A program made the translations under genes and the position numbers. A stretch of 64,000 nt of DNA. Source: Paenibacillus_E oryzisoli_A (lineage in GTDB: Bacteria; Bacillota; Bacilli; Paenibacillales; NBRC-103111). The notes under the pieces were generated by a model. It was given only the letters and a program-made list of their open reading frames with translations, was not told the DNA's origin and did no database searches. The DNA is taken from positions 186,001 through 250,000 of the forward strand of contig NZ_JBCMUN010000005.1 of assembly GCF_050467285.1 (NCBI RefSeq). The letters run 5' to 3'. Shown here in pieces: positions 50,472-59,422 of the stretch (the first letter of the stretch is position 1; every line of letters starts with the position of its first letter).

Positions 50472-51470
50472 ATGATAACCTATTTGATCATCATCGTCGT
50501 GCTCGCTTTGCTGTTTGATTTTATCAACGGCTTTCACGATACAGCCAACGCGATCGCAACGTCGATTTCTACGCGAGCCCTTAGTCCGCGCGTCGCCATT
50601 ATCATGGCAGCTTCCCTGAACTTTATCGGCGCCGTCGTTTCATCTAAAGTTGCCAAAACGGTAGGCGGCAGTATCGCAGACCCGTCTAAAATCGAGAACG
50701 GCGTGGAAATCGTCATCGCCGCATTGCTTGCCGCGATCATTTGGAATCTGCTGACCTGGTATTTATCGATTCCGTCATCCTCCTCGCATACGCTGCTCGG
50801 CGCCTTGGCCGGCGCGGTGATTGCAGGAGCAGGATTTCATTCCGTCAATTGGAGCGGTTTCACGCAAATCATTATTATTTTGATTCTGTCTCCCATCATT
50901 GCTTTTGCATTAGGCTTTATTATTATGGCGCTCATCAAATACATTATCATCCTGTCGGGCAATACGTCGCGTTCCAAGCTCAATCGGATATTTCGCGGTC
51001 TGCAAGTCGTCTCGGCCGGCCTGCTGTCGTATTCCCACGGGGGGAACGATGCGCAGAAAGCGATGGGGATTATCGTCTTTGGTCTCGTCGCCGCAGACAT
51101 GCAGGACAGTCTGGACGTACCGCTGTGGGTCAAGCTCGCCGCCGCACTTGCCATGGGCCTTGGCACATCCATTGGCGGTTGGCGGATCATTAAAACCATA
51201 TCCGGCAAAATTGTAAAGATTGAGCCGATTAACGGTTTTGCCTCGGATCTCACATCATCGCTGGTGATTCAGTTCTCCACGCATATCGGCAAACCGCTGT
51301 CCACGACGCACGTAATTTCTTCCGCTATCATCGGGACAGGCAGTGTCTTGCGGTTCCATGATGTGCAGTGGGGGACTGTAGGGCGGATGCTCATCACTTG
51401 GGTGATTACCATTCCGATTTCCATTGTGCTTTCCTATTTGATCTATTCGGTGTTGTTTAATCTGTTCTAG
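50472..51470 (+). CDS. pit: PiT-family inorganic phosphate transporter
   Basis: 332-aa membrane transporter, low-affinity phosphate uptake with a cation. The two inverted PiT repeats carry GFHDTANAIATSISTRALSP near the N-terminus and SHGGNDAQKAMGIIVFG in the second half. About ten membrane segments are visible. AGGAGG precedes the ATG. A bidirectional terminator follows. Confidence 0.94.
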   Translation: MITYLIIIVVLALLFDFINGFHDTANAIATSISTRALSPRVAIIMAASLNFIGAVVSSKVAKTVGGSIADPSKIENGVEIVIAALLAAIIWNLLTWYLSIPSSSSHTLLGALAGAVIAGAGFHSVNWSGFTQIIIILILSPIIAFALGFIIMALIKYIIILSGNTSRSKLNRIFRGLQVVSAGLLSYSHGGNDAQKAMGIIVFGLVAADMQDSLDVPLWVKLAAALAMGLGTSIGGWRIIKTISGKIVKIEPINGFASDLTSSLVIQFSTHIGKPLSTTHVISSAIIGTGSVLRFHDVQWGTVGRMLITWVITIPISIVLSYLIYSVLFNLF

Positions 51471-51480
51471 GCTGCCAGCC

Positions 51481-51527
51481 AAAGAAAAGCCGCCCTTCCG
51501 GCGCAAACCGGGGGGCGGCTCTTTTTA
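51481..51527. terminator. Bidirectional terminator between pit and rex
   Basis: AGCCGCCC (51488-51495) pairs with GGGCGGCT (51513-51520) with an inner CCGG/CCGG stem; CTTTTT follows on the plus strand and TTTTCTTT on the minus strand. The rex stop is at its right edge. Confidence 0.88.
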
Positions 51528-52145
51528 ATCCAAATAATACGCCAAGCTTTGTAACTCCGTTGTAAAATCCGCATAATGCACACGTACCTCGCCAGGCACT
51601 TTAATGATCACCGGCGCAAAGTTCAGTATTGCCTCAATCCCGCAAGCCACGAACTGATTGGCAACATTTTGCGCTTCCTCTGCCGGTACGGTAATGATGC
51701 CGATGCGGACGCCGTGCCGGGAAATGACCTCCTGCATGTCGCCCATTCCTTGAACGACGAGGTTGTTAATCACCTCGCCGGCTTTCCCCGGCATCGCATC
51801 GAATACCGCGACAATCTTCATATCATTGCGCAAATACGTATTATAATTGCACAGCGCCCGGCCCAAATTGCCGGCGCCGACCAAAGCAACCGGAATATGC
51901 CGGTCCAGCTTCAGGATCTGCCTGATTTTCTCGATCAAATAGCTGATATCGTAGCCGATGCCTTTTTTGCCGAACTCGCCGAAATAAGCGAGATCCTTAC
52001 GGATTTGCGCAGGATTGAGGTCCAGCTTCTGGCCCAAATCCTGTGACGACACCGTCGAAATATTTTTCATCGCAAGCTCGTTAAGATATCTCAAATAAAT
52101 CGGCAGCCGCCGTACGACGGCTTCGGAAATCTTTTGCGTTTTCAT
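51525..52145 (-). CDS. rex: Redox-sensing transcriptional repressor Rex
   Basis: 206 aa from ATG at 52145. N-terminal winged helix (KISEAVVRRLPIYLRYLNEL, SQDLGQKLDLNPAQIRKDLA), then a Rossmann domain binding NAD(H) (VALVGAGNLGRALCNY), and a domain-swapped C-terminal helix (YADFTTELQSLAYYLD). It represses fermentation and respiration genes when NADH is low. The start overlaps dinG by 4 bp, which is an unusual partner; in Bacillus rex usually stands with tatA or groES regions. Confidence 0.95.
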   Translation of the reverse strand: MKTQKISEAVVRRLPIYLRYLNELAMKNISTVSSQDLGQKLDLNPAQIRKDLAYFGEFGKKGIGYDISYLIEKIRQILKLDRHIPVALVGAGNLGRALCNYNTYLRNDMKIVAVFDAMPGKAGEVINNLVVQGMGDMQEVISRHGVRIGIITVPAEEAQNVANQFVACGIEAILNFAPVIIKVPGEVRVHYADFTTELQSLAYYLD

Positions 52146-55021
52146 CCTCTCGCCCCTCCCATCCACTCTTCAATCCTTGGCAGCATTTGCTCCCTCGTCA
52201 TGTGCTCAATCTTGGGGCCGGGCAGGGAGTAGAGAAAGTGTTTGCCGTAATACGTATCGATGACGCGCGTATCGTAAATAATAACGATTCCTTTATCCGA
52301 TGCTCTGCGAACAAGACGTCCGAAGCCCTGCTTGAAACGGATGACCGCCTGCGGCACGGAAAATTTCATGAACGGATTTTCGCCCTTCCTCTTCAAATGC
52401 TCCGACTTCGCTTCCACAAGCGGATGATTGGGTGGCTGGAACGGCAGCCGGATGATGGCCAGGCAGCTTAGCGCATCGCCAGGAATGTCCACGCCTTCCC
52501 AGAACGAGCTCGTGCCGAGCAGCACACTCTTGTTGTTGTCCTGGAACATGCGCGTCAGCTTGCTGCGATTGTTGCTGTCAACGCCCTGTCCCAAGACGGT
52601 AATGCCGTTCGGAGCCAGCTCCTCCTTCATGCCCGCATGCACAAGTTTCAGCATCCGGTTCGACGTGCACAGGACGAGCATGCGTCCGCCTGTGATGCGA
52701 GCCACTTGACTGAGCGACTCAATCAGCGCCCCGATAAAGACGGGATCTCCCGCGCCTTTAATCGTCGGAAAATCACGTGGAATGACGACGAGCGCCTGCT
52801 CGCGGTAATTGAACGGGGACGGCAGCTGCACGGTTTTGAGCTTACCTTCCTCTTCGCCCTCCGGCATCGTGAGCCCGAATTGTTCGGCAGAATACTGGAA
52901 CGATTTATTGACCGAAAGTGTCGCCGACGTCATCACGATGCTATCCTTGAGCTCGAAGAAATGCTGCTGCAGTTGGCTGCTGACATCGATCGGCACCGAG
53001 AGCAATTGCAGCGATTTCGCCTTGGCAAATGTGCTCGCTTCCATCCAATACACATACCCGCTGTCGGCCATGTGCATGAAGAAATGCAGCGCATCCCGAT
53101 GCTCGTACAGCTCCTTCACCGAACCGTTCAGGTCGGTCACAAGCCCTTGAACACCCAAATCCTCCTGCTTCTCTTTCACTTCCGCCAGCATCTTGTCGAG
53201 CGATCTAAGCAGGTCGTTCATCGTCAAGTAAATGTTGTCTTCCATGATCATCAGCTCGCGCCAGCCTTCAGGAAGCGTTTCCGGTTTCAGCCTCACTACA
53301 TACGTTGAGGCTTCCAGCTGAGAGGGATCGCTGCTTGCCGAGGCAATCTCCACGAGCGCTTCGCTCAACCGCTCCCAGTCGTCCTTGACCGTGAGGATTT
53401 TGGGCAGCAGCGCATCGATCGTCTGAACCCACAGTTTTACCCGTTCGGCATGCTCGTCGGATTTTTGCAGTCGGAACTTCAGCAGGGGCAGTTGACCGCT
53501 GCGGCTGTCTTTATACAACCAGACGAGGGAATGATAAAAAGCGGAGGAATTCAGCTCAATCCCGAGATGCTTGGAAGCCACTTCTTCAAAATGATGCGCC
53601 TCATCGATCACAAGGTGCTTGTAAGACGGCAGAAGGCGGTTCTCAGCCTTCATATCCGTAAACAGAAGGGAATGGTTCGTAATGACCACATCGGCGCTGT
53701 TCGCGTCATTGCGGGCCCTATGATAAAAGCATTTCTTGTACCACGGACATTTGCGATTCAAGCAAGAATCCGAGTCACTTGCCACGCTGTACCAGAACTG
53801 CGCCCCTTTATTGCCAAAGTTCAGCTCTTCCTCATCGCCGTGCTCCGTCTCGCTGAGCCACACCACCATTTGTGCCGCGGTGATCGGATCTTCCTTCCCG
53901 TTCTCATAATCCCGCGTCGTCAGCTTGGTCTCAAACTTGCGGAGACATAAATATCGGCTGCGCCCCTTCAGCACTGAAGCCCGGAAGGCGAACGGGAAAA
54001 TACTCTTAAGCAGCGGAATATCGCGTTCCCTGAGCTGCTCCTGCAAATTGATCGTATGCGTCGAGATGACCACTTTCTTTTCATATTTCACGCCGTAATA
54101 GAGCGCCGGAATCAAATAGCCGAGCGATTTGCCCGTTCCGGTTCCCGCTTCAATCATGAGATGCTGCTCGTTCTCGAGCGCCTTCTCGACTTCCTGAATC
54201 ATGAGATCCTGGGATACCCGATCCTCGAAGATTTCAAACTGATCGCGCAGCGCCGTCTTAAGGCCTTCCCGAAATTCCTTGAACGAAGCCCCCAACCCTT
54301 CGGTGACCTCATCCTCAGTGCGGATTTCTTCCTCCTCGCCCCAGTCGCCCACATTCAACGTAAACTGGCGGAAATAGCGATGACTTTCGGTATCCAAACT
54401 CGTAATCGATTCTTTGTAACGGCAAATTTCATCCAGAAACCAGCCGAGATCCGTACCAACATCTTCGAAAATATGCGCGATCCGCTGCACGGTCAGAAGC
54501 GGCAGGCTGAGCATGCGCTGAAGGCAAATGATCCAAAGCTCCGCCGTCGCCTCGGCGTCGCTGTCCGCCTGATGCGGCCGTTCATGGTCGATGCCGAAGA
54601 GGCTCGCCACCATTCCCAGCTGCAGGCTGGTAATGGAGGGAAAGAGAATGCGCAGCATATCGATCGTATCCAGCACGCGGCCGCTGAAAGCCGGGTACCC
54701 GGTTTTCGCGAGCGCTCGCTGCAAGAAAGAAAAATCAAAAGCGGCATGGTGCGCCACCAGCACACAATCGAACAGCAGCGGAAACAGATCCGCCATCACT
54801 TGCTCCAGCTTCGGCGCATCCGCCACCATCTCGTCCGTAATGCCGGTAAGCGTAGTAATGGAAGAAGGTATACTGGTCCCTGGGTTAACCAGAGAAGTAT
54901 ACCTCTGCGTAATTTCAAATTCATCTATAATAACAAGCCCGACTTGAATGATCTCATCCGAGGACTGGCTTCCGGTCGTTTCAAAATCCAAGACTGCAAA
55001 TTTCATAGCGTGTATCTTCAA
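52142..55021 (-). CDS. dinG: DinG-family helicase with N-terminal DnaQ-like exonuclease
   Basis: 959-aa fusion. Residues about 5-170 are a DEDD 3'-5' exonuclease (VLDFETTGSQSSDEIIQVGL). Residues about 250-950 are an XPD/DinG superfamily 2 helicase: Walker A EAGTGTGKSLGY, DEAH box VIDEAHHFEE, motif VI IRFKQGFGRLVRR. Four cysteines, one in YLCLRKF and three in CLNRKCPWYKKC, are placed as in iron-sulfur DinG. The start is unclear: TTG at 55021 or ATG at 55006; ribosome-binding sites for both are weak. It overlaps rex by 4 bp. Confidence 0.93.
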   Translation of the reverse strand: MKIHAMKFAVLDFETTGSQSSDEIIQVGLVIIDEFEITQRYTSLVNPGTSIPSSITTLTGITDEMVADAPKLEQVMADLFPLLFDCVLVAHHAAFDFSFLQRALAKTGYPAFSGRVLDTIDMLRILFPSITSLQLGMVASLFGIDHERPHQADSDAEATAELWIICLQRMLSLPLLTVQRIAHIFEDVGTDLGWFLDEICRYKESITSLDTESHRYFRQFTLNVGDWGEEEEIRTEDEVTEGLGASFKEFREGLKTALRDQFEIFEDRVSQDLMIQEVEKALENEQHLMIEAGTGTGKSLGYLIPALYYGVKYEKKVVISTHTINLQEQLRERDIPLLKSIFPFAFRASVLKGRSRYLCLRKFETKLTTRDYENGKEDPITAAQMVVWLSETEHGDEEELNFGNKGAQFWYSVASDSDSCLNRKCPWYKKCFYHRARNDANSADVVITNHSLLFTDMKAENRLLPSYKHLVIDEAHHFEEVASKHLGIELNSSAFYHSLVWLYKDSRSGQLPLLKFRLQKSDEHAERVKLWVQTIDALLPKILTVKDDWERLSEALVEIASASSDPSQLEASTYVVRLKPETLPEGWRELMIMEDNIYLTMNDLLRSLDKMLAEVKEKQEDLGVQGLVTDLNGSVKELYEHRDALHFFMHMADSGYVYWMEASTFAKAKSLQLLSVPIDVSSQLQQHFFELKDSIVMTSATLSVNKSFQYSAEQFGLTMPEGEEEGKLKTVQLPSPFNYREQALVVIPRDFPTIKGAGDPVFIGALIESLSQVARITGGRMLVLCTSNRMLKLVHAGMKEELAPNGITVLGQGVDSNNRSKLTRMFQDNNKSVLLGTSSFWEGVDIPGDALSCLAIIRLPFQPPNHPLVEAKSEHLKRKGENPFMKFSVPQAVIRFKQGFGRLVRRASDKGIVIIYDTRVIDTYYGKHFLYSLPGPKIEHMTREQMLPRIEEWMGGARG

Positions 55022-55090
55022 TCCCTTCGTCCTGCTACTCTCCTTAGCATACCAAATCTCGCAAGGAAAAGGGAATACCCCGCTTACGTT

Positions 55091-55690
55091 TTACGCTTGC
55101 GACTCATCCAGATTGATGAGCGGCTCCACCAGGGAGGGATCTGTGTGATAAGCTTTTTGAAAATATTCGAACGCTTTCTCCAAATTATGATTTTGCACCT
55201 GTATGCAGCCCATTGCGCCATAGGAAATAGCTTTCATTTTGGCGTTTTCGGTAAGCGGGAGCAAGAATTTGAAATGCTGGTACGCATCGCCAAACTCTCC
55301 CTTCCGCAAATGGCCCATGGCCAAATAAATGCGGGCGAGTAAAAAATCCGGCTGACGGCGAATCAGCACCTCAAACTCTTCAATAGCCTGATCGTACATG
55401 GACAGCTTGTAGTAGCCTTGCCCGCGCAGGAACTCCTCCGTTTGCTTGCCGGCGAGATCCAGATCCATCAGCTCGTCATGTAAAGTTTGGGTGCTGTTTG
55501 GCACCGCGCCATAGAACTTTCCCAGCTTCTCCTCAAAAAGCAGCCAGGACTCGATAAATTCATCGCTCATCGTTTTGAGCACTTGCAGCTGTTCGTCGAG
55601 CTCCGCCTTTTTCTCCACATCGCTGTTCGGGTATTCCCGCTGGATTTCCTCCAGCACCTCATTCATTGTGGAAAATAAATGCTTAAACAT
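55091..55690 (-). CDS. TPR-repeat protein
   Basis: 199 aa. The N-terminal half is helical and charged; residues about 88-190 hold about three tetratricopeptide repeats (EEFLRGQGYYKLSMYDQAIE, ARIYLAMGHLRKGEFGDAYQ, GAMGCIQVQNHNLEKAFEYF). Such proteins mediate protein contacts. It lies between panD and dinG on the same strand. In B. subtilis ypmA-type small genes occupy this area. No specific function is implied. Confidence 0.8.
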   Translation of the reverse strand: MFKHLFSTMNEVLEEIQREYPNSDVEKKAELDEQLQVLKTMSDEFIESWLLFEEKLGKFYGAVPNSTQTLHDELMDLDLAGKQTEEFLRGQGYYKLSMYDQAIEEFEVLIRRQPDFLLARIYLAMGHLRKGEFGDAYQHFKFLLPLTENAKMKAISYGAMGCIQVQNHNLEKAFEYFQKAYHTDPSLVEPLINLDESQA

Positions 55691-55769
55691 TTTGGCATCC
55701 CCACCTTTGCTTCAAAAGCTTACCCTCATTCTGTGTAAACAGGGGGGATTTCATGCATGGTGTGCCGTT

Positions 55770-56153
55770 TTAGACAACGGTAGAATGCTCCTCTTCTTTT
55801 AGCAGCTGTACGACTTTATTGTTCTCGCCCATGATGGCCACGGTCGGCTTGTGTGTCTTCGCCTCTTCATTCGTCAGCATCACGTACGAGACGATTATAA
55901 CGGTGTCTCCGGTCTGCACCAGGCGCGCCGCCGCGCCATTCAAGCAGATGACGCCGGAGCCGCGAGGGCCGGGAATAATGTACGTTTCAAGCCGAGCACC
56001 ATTGTTGTTGTTGACGATCTGCACCTTTTCATTCGGCAGCATGTCAACCAGATCAAGCAAATCCTCGTCAATCGTAATGGACCCGATATAGTTCAAATTC
56101 GCTTCCGTCACGGTCGCGCGGTGGAGCTTGGCTTTCATCATCGTACGAAACAT
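55770..56153 (-). CDS. panD: Aspartate 1-decarboxylase proenzyme
   Basis: 127 aa. Makes beta-alanine for pantothenate. Self-cleavage occurs between G24 and S25 (NLNYIGSITIDEDLL) to create the pyruvoyl cofactor. The family block ENKVQIVNNNNGARLETYII (seen as NEKVQIVNNNNGARLETYII) is clear. It begins 6 bp after panC's stop, ending the panBCD set. Confidence 0.96.
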   Translation of the reverse strand: MFRTMMKAKLHRATVTEANLNYIGSITIDEDLLDLVDMLPNEKVQIVNNNNGARLETYIIPGPRGSGVICLNGAAARLVQTGDTVIIVSYVMLTNEEAKTHKPTVAIMGENNKVVQLLKEEEHSTVV

Positions 56154-56159
56154 GTTAGG

Positions 56160-57041
56160 TCACTTCCTGACTTGTGTAATAAGGTTATCGATTAAGCGCG
56201 TTTTTCCGAACTTGACAGCCACGGCAATAACAATCGTATCGGATGATGGGCTGGTTTCAAAAGGCTGCAAGGACGGATACGTAAGCGCCTCGACGTAATC
56301 GATATCCGCGAGCGGCGCGGTACGGATATGGCTGGCGACAAGGTCGACAAGCTCCTTTGAGGAGATGGCCGCTTTCTTCGGGATATAAGCTTCTGCTTTG
56401 TTAAGCGCTTGGGAGAGCACCAGCGCTTGTTCGCGCTCATCCTGGGATAAATACACGTTCCGCGAGCTCATCGCAAGCCCGTCTTCCTCCCGCAGCGTCG
56501 GACAGCGCACGATCTCGACATCCAGGTTCAAATCCTGCACCATTTGCTCGATCACCGCAACCTGCTGCGCATCCTTCATGCCGAAGAATGCCTGATCCGG
56601 CTGCACGATATGCAAAAGCTTGGAGACGACCGTCGCCACGCCGTCAAAATGCCCCGGTCTGGACGCCCCGCAGAGCCGCTCCGTCACACCGCTTACGCTT
56701 ACCGTCGTGCGTATAGGCTGCGGGTACATCTCCTCCACCGACGGCATAAAAACAAGATCCGCTCCCGCCGCTTCCGCAACCGCCAGATCACGCTCCGGAT
56801 TGCGCGGATAGCGCTCGAAATCTTCGTTAGGCCCGAATTGCAGCGGATTGACAAAAATGCTGAGCACCACGAGTCCGCTCTGGGCGCGAGCTTTTTTAAG
56901 CAGACTGGCGTGTCCTTCATGCAAATATCCCATCGTTGGCACGAAGCCGACCGTTTGCTCGCTGCTGCGGCGGAACGCCTTGATTCGCGCGCGCAGCTCG
57001 GCAATCGTATGCACGACTGTCACTGTTTGAACAGCTGCCAT
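56160..57041 (-). CDS. panC: Pantothenate synthetase
   Basis: 293 aa from ATG at 57041 (AAGGAG eight bases upstream; the GTG at 57050 is inside panB's end). Joins pantoate and beta-alanine with ATP. The nucleotidyl-transferase HxGH is in VGFVPTMGYLHEGHASLL; the KMSKS-like region is REEDGLAMSSRNVYLSQDER. It lies between panB and panD. Confidence 0.96.
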   Translation of the reverse strand: MAAVQTVTVVHTIAELRARIKAFRRSSEQTVGFVPTMGYLHEGHASLLKKARAQSGLVVLSIFVNPLQFGPNEDFERYPRNPERDLAVAEAAGADLVFMPSVEEMYPQPIRTTVSVSGVTERLCGASRPGHFDGVATVVSKLLHIVQPDQAFFGMKDAQQVAVIEQMVQDLNLDVEIVRCPTLREEDGLAMSSRNVYLSQDEREQALVLSQALNKAEAYIPKKAAISSKELVDLVASHIRTAPLADIDYVEALTYPSLQPFETSPSSDTIVIAVAVKFGKTRLIDNLITQVRK

Positions 57042-57046
57042 TGCTA

Positions 57047-57904
57047 TCACTCCTTGTCTCCGTATAAGTATTGCACAACGTCATTGTCCATATGGAACGT
57101 ATTCTCCTGCGCCGGGAACGTGCGCGCTTTCACTTCTTTCACATATTCCCCAATCCCGTTACGGATAGTTTCCCCGATATTGGCGTACGTCTTGACAAAC
57201 TTTCTGGGAGCACTGTCAGAACCATACTGGAGCAAATCGTGGAAAACAAGCACTTGGCCGTCGCAATTCACGCCAGCTCCGATGCCGATGGTAGGGATGG
57301 ATAGCTGCTTCGTAATCCACGCCGCCAGTTCATCGGTCATCAGCTCCAACACGACCATGAACGCGCCCGCTTCCTCAATCGCTTTTGCGTCGGCCAAGAG
57401 CTTATTCGCCTGCTCCGAATTGCGGCCTTGCACACGGAAACCGCCGATTTGATGTACAGACTGCGGAGTAAGCCCCAAATGCCCGACGACAGGCACGCCC
57501 GCCTGCGTGATGGCTTTTACCGTGTGCGCGATCTCCGCGCCGCCTTCCAGCTTTACAGCTTTGGCACCGCCTTCGCGCATCAAACGTCCGACAGCTTCCA
57601 TTGTCGCATCTATACTGCCGTGGTAGGTCAGAAAAGGCAAATCAGCGACGACGAACGTATTCGCCGCCCCTCTTACCGCCGCGCGCGTGTGGTACACCAT
57701 ATCGTCGATGGTCACCGGCAGCGTCGAGTCGTAGCCCAATACGACATTGCCCAACGAGTCCCCGACAAGAATAACGTCCACGCCCGCTTCTTCAGCGAGC
57801 TTTGCAGACGGGTAATCATACGCCGTCACCATCGTGATCGGTACGCCGTCCTCTTTCATTTTTCTCATTTTCGCGGTAGTTAGCGGCTTCTTCCGTTGCT
57901 CCAT
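57047..57904 (-). CDS. panB: 3-methyl-2-oxobutanoate hydroxymethyltransferase
   Basis: 285 aa, TIM-barrel enzyme that makes ketopantoate. Typical blocks: MVTAYDYPSAKLAEEAGVDV, LVGDSLGNVVLGYDSTLPVT (metal-binding aspartate in VGDSL), and GHLGLTPQSVHQIGGFRVQG. First gene of the panBCD operon, preceded by a structured leader ending in a terminator hairpin. Confidence 0.96.
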   Translation of the reverse strand: MEQRKKPLTTAKMRKMKEDGVPITMVTAYDYPSAKLAEEAGVDVILVGDSLGNVVLGYDSTLPVTIDDMVYHTRAAVRGAANTFVVADLPFLTYHGSIDATMEAVGRLMREGGAKAVKLEGGAEIAHTVKAITQAGVPVVGHLGLTPQSVHQIGGFRVQGRNSEQANKLLADAKAIEEAGAFMVVLELMTDELAAWITKQLSIPTIGIGAGVNCDGQVLVFHDLLQYGSDSAPRKFVKTYANIGETIRNGIGEYVKEVKARTFPAQENTFHMDNDVVQYLYGDKE

Positions 57905-57921
57905 GGTACACCAGCTTCCCT

Positions 57922-58107
57922 ATAAAATAAAAAAACCTTTTAGCTGTGAGCTAAAAGGAACGCATGCAGAAAGAATCCAATGATCCTTCTGTCTCGGTCC
58001 TTACAGGCTCAGAGCAGAATCCAACATTACGATGAGCACATCAACATTCAGATGTCCTGACTTGCAGCTAAGTGCAGTTCCTTCTCAGGATACCGCCTTA
58101 TCTCGCT
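57922..58107 (-). promoter_or_regulatory. Structured attenuator leader of panBCD (candidate pan RNA motif)
   Basis: About 185 nt of leader end in a perfect 10-bp hairpin CCTTTTAGCT-CAC-AGCTAAAAGG (57958-57936) with TTTTTTTATTTT, only about 20 bp before panB. Upstream, two larger hairpins can be drawn: TCCTG/CAGGA closing an AGAAGGA bulge and a bulged A, and GATTCTGCTC/GAGACAGAAGGATC with bulged A and AGG. Tandem hairpins with bulged adenosines before panB recall the published pan motif; the match is by eye. Confidence 0.6.
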
Positions 58108-58113
58108 ATTATA
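58108..58113 (-). promoter_or_regulatory. Extended -10 promoter of the panB leader
   Basis: Minus strand TGGTATAAT: a perfect TATAAT with the TGn extension; the -35 region (TGTTCG at 17 bp) is poor. It places the start of transcription near 58101, giving the leader above and separating panBCD from birA. Confidence 0.65.
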
Positions 58114-58221
58114 CCAAAGATTTCGGCAAGCGAACACCCTAATCTATCCAAGTTCTTCGATTCGGGTACCGAATTATAATCTTTGTCGGGATGGAGAAGG
58201 GTGAAGGCAACATTGCCTGAT

Positions 58222-59190
58222 CTATCGCAGCTCAATGTCCCCTGAGAATACTTTAACCCGCTCGCCCGCCGGGATAAGCACCGTTAACGCGCCGGAATCG
58301 TCCAGGCTTTCCGCGATGCCCTCAATCGGCCCCTGCGGCGTCATCGTCCGAATCGGACGGTGCAGCGTCACGCTTTGCGCTTCCCAGAGCAGACGGATCG
58401 GTGCGAAGCCCTTCTCCAGATAGAGTGCATACAACTCCTCAAACTCGAACAAAAACGTCTGCACGAGCTTCTCCCGGGAAATGAGGCTGCCTGAGGCAAT
58501 CGCTAGTGAAGTCGCAATCGGCCGCAAAGCTTCGGGGTAATCTTCAACAAGTAAATTAGCGGAGATCCCGATTCCCGTAATGACATACTTCAACCGCTCG
58601 TCTTCTCCGCTGCTCTCCAGCAAAATACCGCTGATTTTCTTGCCGTCGATTAACAGATCGTTCGGCCATTTGATGCCGACATCCACCGCGCACGTTTGCT
58701 GAATTGCCCGGCACAGGGCAACGGCGCACAGCAGCGTCAATTGGGGCATGAAATAGACCGGAATGCGCGGCTTCAGCACAAGGCTCATCCAGATGCCTTT
58801 GCCTGCCGGCGAATGCCAGGCTCGTCCCATGCGGCCGCGGCCGGCAGTTTGCATTTCGGCCAGCACCAGCGTACCTTCCTCCGCCCCGGAAGCGACCAGT
58901 TTATGGGCAATCGTCTGCGTCGAATCCACCTCGTCAAAAAGATGAACCTTACGGCCGAGCACCTTCGTTTTAAGTCCCGCCAGCAGCTCCGTCAGCTGCC
59001 ATTTGGCCGGCTTGCTCAGCAGCCGGTACCCCTTGCGCGGCGATGCCTCGAACGTATAGCCGCTGCTGCGCAGCTCTTCAATATGCTTCCAAATCGCCGT
59101 ACGGCTCACGCCCAATCTGCGGCTGATTTCAGCTCCGGAAACGTAAGCGTCGGGCGCTTCATCAAATAAAGCTAATATCTGATCGTTCAA
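58222..59190 (-). CDS. birA: Biotin-protein ligase / biotin operon repressor
   Basis: 322 aa. N-terminal winged helix (SGAEISRRLGVSRTAIWKHI) for DNA binding, central ligase domain with the biotinyl-AMP loop GRGRMGRAWHSPAGKGIW and the KWPNDLLIDGKKISGILLE block, and a C-terminal SH3-like domain. It attaches biotin to acetyl-CoA carboxylase and represses biotin genes. Order cca-birA-panB is as in B. subtilis. Confidence 0.95.
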   Translation of the reverse strand: MNDQILALFDEAPDAYVSGAEISRRLGVSRTAIWKHIEELRSSGYTFEASPRKGYRLLSKPAKWQLTELLAGLKTKVLGRKVHLFDEVDSTQTIAHKLVASGAEEGTLVLAEMQTAGRGRMGRAWHSPAGKGIWMSLVLKPRIPVYFMPQLTLLCAVALCRAIQQTCAVDVGIKWPNDLLIDGKKISGILLESSGEDERLKYVITGIGISANLLVEDYPEALRPIATSLAIASGSLISREKLVQTFLFEFEELYALYLEKGFAPIRLLWEAQSVTLHRPIRTMTPQGPIEGIAESLDDSGALTVLIPAGERVKVFSGDIELR

Positions 59191-59422
59191 CTTATTCCCC
59201 CCTTTAGTACTGTCACAGCATCATACAGGATTATCACAGCTCGCCAAAGCAGTACCATCACTCGTTGTATGATAAACCTTACGGATTTTCTGTTCGACAA
59301 ATGAGTAAACAGATATTTCGCACACAATCTACCACCTATAGCGGACACACGACGAGCCGAGCTCGACGCCGATCGTCCACCGCTCGACCGTCACAGTGGT
59401 AGCCGCGTTCGCCTCAGCAAAC
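59191..59422. other. Intergenic region between cca and birA, part without a recognised element
   Basis: This stretch lies downstream of cca and upstream of birA on the minus strand. birA's promoter should be near 59200-59290, but no strong pair was identified. Confidence 0.35.

Noticed and set aside
54056..55342. 428-codon plus-strand frame antisense to dinG
   Set aside because: Shadow frame; composition and lack of domains argue against coding, and dinG is unambiguous.
57922..58107. 6S RNA or another free ncRNA downstream of birA
   Set aside because: The position directly before panB and the terminator 20 bp from its start fit a cis-acting leader better; the overall shape lacks the 6S central bubble as far as I can draw it.
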